From an uncultured Porphyromonadaceae bacterium (GTDB taxonomy: Bacteria > Bacteroidota > Bacteroidia > Bacteroidales > Muribaculaceae), in the NCBI GenBank assembly GCA_900546835.1, contig UREH01000016.1, positions 1 to 23,518 of the forward strand: 23,518 nt of DNA, read 5' to 3'. The position numbers were made by a program, and so were the translations under genes. Position 1 is the stretch's first letter; each line of letters starts with the position of its first letter. The notes beneath the pieces are model-generated. The model ran no database searches. It was not told the DNA's origin and saw nothing but the letters and a program-made list of their open reading frames with translations. This document shows, in pieces, positions 16,877 to 23,518 of this stretch.

Positions 16877-19800
16877 TTATACCGACGATGGGGAGTTCCC
16901 CGCGCTCTGTGAACCCGGTGAAGCTGAAGAAGAAGTTGTTGTACCAGCCGCTTGATCAGCGCCTGCGAATAGTTTATTCAGATACTTCTCCTGCAGATTC
17001 TGGAAAAGTTCCCAGAAGTTTGGCACAAACAACGTGCCGATCACAGCATTTACAGCCATACCGAATACTACCGCCGATGCGAGGGAAATACGGCTTGACG
17101 CGCCGGCTCCGCTTGCAAACAGCATAGGCATTACACCGAATACAAATGCCAGTCCGGTCATCATGATAGGTCTGAAGCGGACGAGACCTCCCTGACGGGC
17201 AGCCTCCCTGATCGGCATCCCCGCCTTACGATAATCAGAAGAATACTCCACTATAAGTATCGCATTTTTCGCGGCCAGACCGAGAAGAAGCACGATTCCA
17301 ATCTGAGTATATATACTTATGCTCTGGCCCATTATCATACATCCGACAATCGTTCCAAGAATAGCCGTGGGCATCGCAATGATTACAGCCATGGGCGAAG
17401 TCCAGCTCTCATATTGGGCGGCAAGCACAAGAAGAGTCATTATGACTGCGAAGAGCAAAACTGCGGAAATCGTAGTGCCGGCCTGCGTCTCCTGATAGGC
17501 TTCGCCGGTCCACGCGTAGCCATATTGTCCGCCGGTTGCCTCCGTTACGATTTTCTCCATAACGCCGATAGCCGTCGATGAAGAAATCCCATGGGCCGGG
17601 GTTGCAGTCAAAGATGCGGTCTCATACATGTTATAACGACTTATCGAGGCCGAGCCCATCATCGGTTCCACCTGAGCGAACGATCCGAAAGGCACCATCT
17701 GGCCGTCGGAACCACGCACACTGAGCCTCAGTACATCGCCGGCCACGGAACGGGCATTACCCTGCGCAGCTACATTCACCTGATACACGCGGTTGAATTC
17801 CACAAAATCATTGACATAGTTGCCTCCCATAAATGCCGAAAGTGCGGAGTAGACATCACTTAGGTCGAGCCCCATGGTCTGTAGCTTGTCGCGGTTGATT
17901 TTTACGCGATACTGCGGAACCTCGCCCTCATATAGCGAAGTGACTGAAGCAATCTCCGGATAATTTTCCGCCTCCGCACGTATCTGCGCCAATACAGTCT
18001 GCATCTGAGCCGACCCATGAGAGTTTATGTCGAGAAGCTGCATCTGAAGACCAGAAGTAAGTCCAAGCCCCGGAATTGCCGGTGGATTAAGTGCAAAAGC
18101 CACCGCCTCCTGGATGGAATCTGCTGCGGCATTAAAACGATCCATCACTGCTTCAACGGTATGATTCTTTCCCTTTCGTTCGCTCCAGGGACGCAAAACC
18201 ACGAACATCGTTCCGAGATTGCAGCCGGCACCACCGGCCATGAACGAAAAGCCTGACATTTCGATAACATCGGCCACCTCCGGCATAGCAAGCAGCATTC
18301 CCGACGCGCGGTCAACGATACGCTCCGTCCGCTCAAGCGACGCCCCCTCGGGGAGTTGTACAGAGGCAAGGAAATAACCCATATCCTCCTCAGGCACATA
18401 ACTTGTCGGCCATTTGACAAAACCCCAGAATGCAACTCCGCACAACACAAGATAAATACCTATGGCCACGGCCGGATGACGCAGACAGCGGCCCAAGAGC
18501 GAAGTATAGACTTCCACAGCCCTTACCCATCCTGCATTAAACCACCGGTAGAGAAAAAAGCGCGTAGGCTTTGATTTTCGGAGAAATAGCGCACACATGG
18601 CTGGAGTGAAAGTGAGGGCATTGAATCCGGAGAATGCCGTGGAGACAGCTATGGTTAGAGCAAACTGTTTGTATAGTTCCCCCGTAATTCCCGAAATGAA
18701 TGCGGTGGGTATGAACACCGACAACAGAACGAGCACCTCGCCCACCACAGGTCCCTGAAGTTCAACCATCGCCTTGCGTGCCGCGTCGCGGGGGGAAAGC
18801 GTCCCTTCATCCACGAGGCGTGAACAGTCCTCCACAACCACTATGGCATCGTCGACCACTATGGCGATTGCAAGTACCAGGCCAAATAGCGTAAGAGTAT
18901 TAAGCGTGAAGCCGAGCAGTTTCATCACCGCGAATGTCGCTATCAGTGAAACCGGTATGGTAATCATGGGGATAATGACTGCACGCCAGCTCTGCAGAAA
19001 CAGCAGAATCACAAGCATCACGATGAGTGTGGTCTCGACAAATGTAACAAGGACTTCGTCAATGCTTTCCGTAACGAAGTCGGTGGTATTCATAAGAATC
19101 CTGCAATGAACGCCCGCAGGCAGATACTGTTCGAGTTCCCCAAGCTTGGACTCAACCTCTTTTGCCACATCGAGAGCATTTGCATCGGAACGCTGATAGA
19201 TACCGATCAGACCCGCCGCACGTCCGGATACTTTGGAAACACTGCTGTAGCTCTCGCTGCCGAGATCCACCGAAGCGATGTCGCGCAGACGTAATATATT
19301 TCCCTGAGCATCGGTTTTTACGATAATATTGCCGAATTGCTCGGGAGTGACAAGCCGGCCCTTGGATGTGAGGGTAAACTGAAAAGGGGTATTATCTGTA
19401 TTGGGCGCGGCACCGACCGAACCAGCCGAGACCTCCATATTCTGAGCTTCAATGGCCGCACGGACATCTGCAGGAGTGACTCCACGTACTCTCATTTTCG
19501 ACGGATCCATCCAGACGCGCATGCTGTAGTCTCCCGCACCAAAGGCGCTGGCACCACCCACTCCCTCCAGACGCGACAGTTCGTCGACGATATGCAGCTG
19601 GGCATAGTTCGTAAGATAAAGGGCATCGTATCTCTGCGGATCGTCGCTCTCAAGCGCTACAAACAGCAGGATATTGCTAGACCGGGAATTTACCGTAACG
19701 CCCTGCTGAGTGACCGCGTCAGGCAACTGCGCGGAAGCCTGGCTGACGAGATTCTGGACCTTTACGGATGCATCGTCGAGATTCGTACCGTTTTCGAACG

Positions 19801-20080
19801 TAATCTGAAGACTGTATGATCCGTCGTTGCCCGAGTTTGAACTCATATACAGCATCCCCTCCACACCGTTGACGGCCTGTTCGACAGGTTCACCTATCGC
19901 CTCTGCTACGGTCTCGGCGTCGGCACCAGGATATGTGGCGGATACCCCTACGGTCGGAGGCGAAATATTGGGATATTGCGCTATTGGAAGTGTCTTGACC
20001 GTTATGAGACCGACGAGCACCATAAGAATGGCGAGAACAGTGGCAAAAATAGGCCGGTCGATGAAAAATCGCGAAAACAT
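16877..20080 (-). CDS. HAE1-type RND multidrug efflux permease (AcrB-like)
   Basis: 1067 residues, the usual length for AcrB/MexB homologues. It sits in the inner membrane as a trimer and uses the proton gradient to move drugs, bile acids or detergents into the periplasmic funnel. The N-terminus MFSRFFIDRPIFATVLAILM is canonical. The proton-relay aspartates are present at 410-411 (VVDDAIVVVED). The relay lysine is in GLAAKNAILIVEY, and the TM11-side arginine in RFRPIMMTGLAFVFG. Docking and pore loops include PAIPGLGLTSG and YAWTGEAYQE. The last about 30 residues are a Gly/Ser/Thr-rich low-complexity tail (GTTTSSSASPGSQSAG), probably cytoplasmic and disordered. The gene starts 8 bases after the adaptor's stop and is the last gene of the operon. 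No TetR-type or other local regulator is in the window. Confidence 0.96.
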   Translation of the reverse strand: MFSRFFIDRPIFATVLAILMVLVGLITVKTLPIAQYPNISPPTVGVSATYPGADAETVAEAIGEPVEQAVNGVEGMLYMSSNSGNDGSYSLQITFENGTNLDDASVKVQNLVSQASAQLPDAVTQQGVTVNSRSSNILLFVALESDDPQRYDALYLTNYAQLHIVDELSRLEGVGGASAFGAGDYSMRVWMDPSKMRVRGVTPADVRAAIEAQNMEVSAGSVGAAPNTDNTPFQFTLTSKGRLVTPEQFGNIIVKTDAQGNILRLRDIASVDLGSESYSSVSKVSGRAAGLIGIYQRSDANALDVAKEVESKLGELEQYLPAGVHCRILMNTTDFVTESIDEVLVTFVETTLIVMLVILLFLQSWRAVIIPMITIPVSLIATFAVMKLLGFTLNTLTLFGLVLAIAIVVDDAIVVVEDCSRLVDEGTLSPRDAARKAMVELQGPVVGEVLVLLSVFIPTAFISGITGELYKQFALTIAVSTAFSGFNALTFTPAMCALFLRKSKPTRFFLYRWFNAGWVRAVEVYTSLLGRCLRHPAVAIGIYLVLCGVAFWGFVKWPTSYVPEEDMGYFLASVQLPEGASLERTERIVDRASGMLLAMPEVADVIEMSGFSFMAGGAGCNLGTMFVVLRPWSERKGKNHTVEAVMDRFNAAADSIQEAVAFALNPPAIPGLGLTSGLQMQLLDINSHGSAQMQTVLAQIRAEAENYPEIASVTSLYEGEVPQYRVKINRDKLQTMGLDLSDVYSALSAFMGGNYVNDFVEFNRVYQVNVAAQGNARSVAGDVLRLSVRGSDGQMVPFGSFAQVEPMMGSASISRYNMYETASLTATPAHGISSSTAIGVMEKIVTEATGGQYGYAWTGEAYQETQAGTTISAVLLFAVIMTLLVLAAQYESWTSPMAVIIAMPTAILGTIVGCMIMGQSISIYTQIGIVLLLGLAAKNAILIVEYSSDYRKAGMPIREAARQGGLVRFRPIMMTGLAFVFGVMPMLFASGAGASSRISLASAVVFGMAVNAVIGTLFVPNFWELFQNLQEKYLNKLFAGADQAAGTTTSSSASPGSQSAGNSPSSV

Positions 20081-20088
20081 AAGGAAGC

Positions 20089-21225
20089 TCAGTGTTTGTT
20101 GTCATTAATTTCAACGGGGCGGACCGTCATTCCGTCACGCACCTTAAGGAGCGCACGGCTTACGTAGCGGTCGGTCGGCTTAAGGCCGGAAGAAATTATA
20201 CGGAGGCTGTCCTGATAAAGTTCGCCGACTTCCACGGGAGTATATACCACCTTATCGGAATCGTTGACGACATAAAGGTATTTCCCGAGCTGATCCGTGC
20301 CGATAGAAGCATCCCGCACCAGCAAGGCTTTCGGGTTGACTCCGGTCGGAAGCCATACGGTGGCATACATACCGCTTTTCAATTCTCCCTTGGGATTCGG
20401 AATAGCGACTCGCAATGACACCGTACCGGTCGACTTATTCACATCAGGGGCGCGATACTCAAGTTTTCCGACATACTTCGTCAGTATCGAGTCGCCGAAA
20501 GTAACAGGTACTTTATCCAAATCAACCTTTCGCCCGGCGGCAGTGGAAGTGAGACTAAGATACTCATCGTCGTCGATAGAAAAATTTATTTTAATGATTG
20601 AATCGTCATATATCCGTGTGATAACGACTGGAGACGCCTCGCCCGACACGTAATCTCCTACATCTACATTCGGCGAAGCCACATGTCCGGCAAAGGGAGT
20701 ACGCACAGTGCAGTAGCCGAGCATCATACGGGCTGTCTGCAGCGATGCGCGCGCAGTCGCTATTGATGCTTTTGCCTGCTCCATGTTGCTCTCAGCCTGA
20801 ATGACTTCCATTTTAGACACGGCATCGCTTTCAAGAGCCCTCTTCATGGCTTCGTATTGCTTGGATGCATAGTCATAAGATGCTTCGGCTGTTTTTAATG
20901 CAGCTTCTGCTTTGCTTACCTGGTCGGCATAGGTTGTAGACTCGACAGCGAACAAAGGAGCGCCAGCCGGGAGCCAGTCGCCATCCTTGAAGAATTTCTT
21001 ACGGATGTAGCCGTTTACCCTGGCCACGATGTCGGATTCGGCCTCAGCACTGGCATATGCCGGATACTGTTTATGAAGGACCACTGAATCTACCTGCGGC
21101 ACGGCCACATCAACGCTTTCGGCCGATGAAGTGTCGGATCTTTTGGACTTCTCGCGGTCGCAACCGGCCAACATGAAAGCGAGCAGAATGATCGCCGGAA
21201 GGAATGTATTGACAATGTGTTTCAT
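20089..21225 (-). CDS. RND efflux periplasmic adaptor subunit (membrane fusion lipoprotein)
   Basis: 378 residues from the preferred ATG at 21223-21225. I chose it over the upstream in-frame ATG at 21258 because it gives a clean lipoprotein signal (MKHIVNTFLPAIILLAFMLAGC, lipobox Cys22) and has AGGAAG 5 bases before it. The mature protein has the adaptor layout. A lipoyl-like half reads VARVNGYIRKKFFKDGDWLPAGAPLF, followed by a long alpha-hairpin (about 95-165, rich in Ala, Glu and Lys with SNMEQAKASIATA). The second lipoyl half contains GYCTVRTPFAGHV, and the beta-barrel and membrane-proximal domains include LKSGMYATVWLP. It links the RND pump to the outer-membrane channel. It lies between the two, 33 bases after the fused gene's stop and 8 bases before the pump. 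Confidence 0.95.
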   Translation of the reverse strand: MKHIVNTFLPAIILLAFMLAGCDREKSKRSDTSSAESVDVAVPQVDSVVLHKQYPAYASAEAESDIVARVNGYIRKKFFKDGDWLPAGAPLFAVESTTYADQVSKAEAALKTAEASYDYASKQYEAMKRALESDAVSKMEVIQAESNMEQAKASIATARASLQTARMMLGYCTVRTPFAGHVASPNVDVGDYVSGEASPVVITRIYDDSIIKINFSIDDDEYLSLTSTAAGRKVDLDKVPVTFGDSILTKYVGKLEYRAPDVNKSTGTVSLRVAIPNPKGELKSGMYATVWLPTGVNPKALLVRDASIGTDQLGKYLYVVNDSDKVVYTPVEVGELYQDSLRIISSGLKPTDRYVSRALLKVRDGMTVRPVEINDNKH

Positions 21226-21230
21226 ATAAA

Positions 21231-21236
21231 CTTCCT
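21231..21236 (-). promoter_or_regulatory. Ribosome binding site deciding the adaptor start
   Basis: AGGAAG on the minus strand, 5 bases upstream of ATG 21223-21225. It supports the lipoprotein start and argues against the ATG at 21256-21258, which would put eleven extra residues before the signal peptide. It lies 22 bases downstream of the fused gene's TAA. Confidence 0.6.
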
Positions 21237-21258
21237 GTATTGATGACATTAGAATCAA

Positions 21259-23518
21259 TTAACGTCCGACTGAGAAACTGTTAATGTCGAATCCTCCACC
21301 CAAAGCCTCATAGAGGCTTACCAGAGCCGACAAGGCCGACCCGTCGGCCGCAATCAGATTGCTTTCGGCCTGTAATGCATTGATTTGAGCTGTTACAACA
21401 TCGCTCATCGGCGAAAGGGAATTCTTGTAGCGGTCTACAGCGAGACGCAATGCTTCGTCGTTTGCTTCGATAACCTTGCGCAATGCGTCCTTATAAATCA
21501 GAGACTCCACATATGTTGAGATTGCGTTGTCGGCCTCTTCTATAGCCGACAGGACCGTAAGGTTATAATTGTCGACAGCCGCTTTCAGCTGTTCTCTGGT
21601 CTGAGAAAGTGCGTATTTACGGCCGAATCCATCGAAAATCGTCCAGTTGAGCGTCGGCACAATACTGTAGGCAAAACTGTCGTGCCCGAAAAGATCGCTC
21701 ATGGAGTGAGCCTGCGTCCCGATAGTGCCGTTGATTGTAAGGGTGGGAAGGAAATCACTTTGGACGACCCCTACCTGAGCTGCAAGAGATGCAACCTCCA
21801 TCTCGGCCTGGGCGATGTCGGGCCGACGACGGAGCAGGTCGGCGGGCATTCCTATTCCAATAAGCCGTTCAGGATTCGGCAAAACGATGGCGGAGGAATC
21901 CGGGGAAACCATAGCAGAAACCGAAGGATGGTCAATACCGACGAGAACACTCAAAGCATTGATGCACCGGTTAATTGAATTCTGCAACTGAGGTATAGTA
22001 GCCGCTGTTGCATAATACGTTTCCCGTGCCTGGGCTACATCGAGTTTCGACGCGAGAGTCGCCTCATATCTCGCTTCGGCAATAGCCACGACCTTCTGTT
22101 GACTCTCGAGATGGGCTTTTGCCACGGCCAGACGCGCCTGAAATGCCCGAAGCTGGATATATTGTGACGCTATCTGAGCGGTAATACTTACCATGGCCCC
22201 AGCCCACTCGGCGTTGGAGGCCATATACGCGGATTTCTTAGCTTTGACACCCTTTGCGATACGCCCGAAGATGTCTATTTCCCAACTTGCGCTCAGACCG
22301 GCATTGAAATAACTTTCAGTGACAGGATTCACAGGAATTGAAGTGGTGCAACCCGAGGTGCGGGCGTGCGTGTATCCGGCGGTCAGTCCAATTTCAGGAT
22401 AGAACGCGGCACGCGCCGAGCCTATCGCAGCTTTTGCGGCCAGCGAACGATGGTAGGCCTCGGCCACAGTAAGATTCGTCTCAAGGCCACGGGCAATTAG
22501 TGAATCAAGTGTGGAATCCCCGAATACGCGCCACCATCCGGTAAGATTGTCCGGGGCCTCAATGGTCTGCTCGGATACATAGCGCCAGTGCTCCGGCAGA
22601 TTAATTTCAAGATATCTATCTCTGTCAGAGTTGTCGGCAAACCCCATTGCCGGGATAAGTGATGCAATAAGTGCCGCATATAGACTCTTGTTTTTAAATG
22701 GATGTCTTGCCGGACGGATCAGAAGACGCAAAGAGGTTGAATAATTGAAATACGCCCATATCCAGTTTATAAGAACAGTGAGCCTATTGCGCATACCCAG
22801 AAGTGAAATCAAGTGGACAAACATCCACGTAAGCCACGCGGGGAAACCCGTAAGATGACTGTTTTTCATATCGACGACTGCCCTATTTCGTCCGATAGTT
22901 GCCATTGCCCCCTTATCGTTATAGCTGAAAGGCCGGGCATTTGCAGGAACATTAAGATTCGAGGCAAGTAGCCTCCCCTGCTGAATGGCAACCTGCGCGA
23001 GTTGCGGGTGTCCTTTCGGATAATCGGCATCTCCCTCCATTATAGAAATATCGCCTATGGCATAGACATTTTCCAGTCCCCTGACTTGGCAATAGCGGTC
23101 GATTACAAAACGAGCGCCATGTCCCCTGGGATTAATTTCCGGCTCCATTCCGTCGAGCCGGAACGCAGAAGCAGTTACACCTGCAGTCCATATGACATGT
23201 GATGCAGGTATCCGCTCGCCATCGGCAAGGGTCACTACGCCGTCGGTAAAATCCTTCATAACGCATTTGAGTCTGACATCGACCATAAGCTGGTTTAAGT
23301 CCCGAATTGCCGTCTGCTGCGCCCTGGGACTCATTGTGCCAAGCAGGCGGTCGGTCCCTTCCAGCAAAGTAATACTCATATTTTCAGAAGGGATAGACGG
23401 ATACTCACGCGGCAAAACATACCGCTTCATCTCGCCAAGGGCGCCTGCGATTTCAACCCCGGTCGGACCTCCGCCGATTACAACAAACTGCAACATAGCC
23501 TTTTGGCGCGCTCCATCT
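21259..23518 (-). CDS. In-frame fusion: type II NADH dehydrogenase (C-terminal part) + TolC/NodT-family outer-membrane efflux channel; 5' end outside window
   Basis: The frame is open to the right edge, so the start is outside; the Met at 23496 is internal, preceded by DGARQKA. About 752 residues are visible. The first about 265 are NDH-2: the second dinucleotide-binding motif FVVIGGGPTGVE, the FAD-site VYAIGDI, the quinone-site AQVAIQQG, and the membrane-anchoring end (AWLTWMFVHLISLLG, then LRLLIRPARH, near 22700-22740). Without a stop the frame continues into a signal-like segment (KNKSLYAALIASLIPAMGFA, to about 22636). A full outer-membrane factor follows, with SWEIDIFGR and PADLLRRRPDIAQAE in two TolC-type repeats. 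NDH-2 oxidises NADH and reduces quinone at the cytoplasmic face; the channel part completes the RND pump encoded downstream. No lipobox Cys is present, unlike most NodT proteins. Alternatives are internal initiation at TTG 22731 or a sequencing error that removed a stop. Confidence 0.85.
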   Translation of the reverse strand, partial: DGARQKAMLQFVVIGGGPTGVEIAGALGEMKRYVLPREYPSIPSENMSITLLEGTDRLLGTMSPRAQQTAIRDLNQLMVDVRLKCVMKDFTDGVVTLADGERIPASHVIWTAGVTASAFRLDGMEPEINPRGHGARFVIDRYCQVRGLENVYAIGDISIMEGDADYPKGHPQLAQVAIQQGRLLASNLNVPANARPFSYNDKGAMATIGRNRAVVDMKNSHLTGFPAWLTWMFVHLISLLGMRNRLTVLINWIWAYFNYSTSLRLLIRPARHPFKNKSLYAALIASLIPAMGFADNSDRDRYLEINLPEHWRYVSEQTIEAPDNLTGWWRVFGDSTLDSLIARGLETNLTVAEAYHRSLAAKAAIGSARAAFYPEIGLTAGYTHARTSGCTTSIPVNPVTESYFNAGLSASWEIDIFGRIAKGVKAKKSAYMASNAEWAGAMVSITAQIASQYIQLRAFQARLAVAKAHLESQQKVVAIAEARYEATLASKLDVAQARETYYATAATIPQLQNSINRCINALSVLVGIDHPSVSAMVSPDSSAIVLPNPERLIGIGMPADLLRRRPDIAQAEMEVASLAAQVGVVQSDFLPTLTINGTIGTQAHSMSDLFGHDSFAYSIVPTLNWTIFDGFGRKYALSQTREQLKAAVDNYNLTVLSAIEEADNAISTYVESLIYKDALRKVIEANDEALRLAVDRYKNSLSPMSDVVTAQINALQAESNLIAADGSALSALVSLYEALGGGFDINSFSVGR

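Noticed and set aside
19337..19819. 160-residue plus-strand open frame inside the RND pump gene
   Set aside because: It is antisense to conserved pump domains and has no recognisable motif.
21256..21258. ATG as the adaptor start
   Set aside because: It would put eleven residues before the lipoprotein signal; ATG 21225 has a Shine-Dalgarno site and an ideal lipobox distance.
23494..23496. ATG as the start of the NDH-2/channel gene
   Set aside because: The codons before it (DGARQKA) continue a typical NDH-2 sequence, and the N-terminal FAD-binding half must lie upstream, beyond the window.

Overview
The window looks like Bacteroidota, order Bacteroidales, most likely a gut Muribaculaceae-type genome. 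The evidence is a Porin_10-type outer-membrane protein, a TonB-dependent receptor with an N-terminal carboxypeptidase-regulatory-like domain, a DUF6155-type protein, mid-range GC content and an exact match to the Bacteroidota -7 promoter element (TAnnTTTG). The taxonomic call is inference from gene families; no rRNA is present. I see no tRNA, rRNA, CRISPR array, insertion sequence or prophage. No gene-free stretch exceeds 300 bases; the longest is the 241-base divergent region 11062-11302.

Left block (1-8073, all plus strand): the 3' part of a polyprenyl-phosphate sugar-1-phosphate transferase, then a tightly packed run of a ClC chloride channel/transporter with CBS domains, an RluA-type pseudouridine synthase, fmt (overlapping the previous gene by 4 bases), rarA and a U32 'peptidase' of the RlhA type. 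This is a housekeeping run dealing with translation, RNA modification and replication-fork maintenance. It converges on a minus-strand pair (8117-11061): a TonB-dependent receptor and, 5 bases downstream, a DUF6155-type protein.

Middle block (11303-16780, plus strand): an NhaC-type Na+/H+ antiporter with a TTG start, divergent from the TonB receptor, which has a GTG start. Then come a DegT/PglE-type sugar aminotransferase and a HAD phosphatase spaced by 2 bases, then a strong Bacteroidota promoter. That promoter sits almost on top of a 25-codon ORF whose stop overlaps the start of the Porin_10 gene (ATGA). The porin gene ends at a GC-rich hairpin that it shares with the converging efflux operon.

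Right block (16877-23518, minus strand): a tripartite RND efflux operon read from right to left. Its first gene in the window is the most unusual object here: one uninterrupted reading frame joining the C-terminal part of a type II NADH dehydrogenase (NDH-2) to a complete TolC/NodT-type outer-membrane efflux channel. The lipoprotein adaptor (MFP) and the HAE1-type RND pump follow. At the junction lies a signal-peptide-like segment without its own ATG. The protein could therefore be a respiratory enzyme-efflux channel polyprotein cut by signal peptidase, or two products made by internal initiation at a TTG. The N-terminus of the NDH-2 part lies beyond the right edge.
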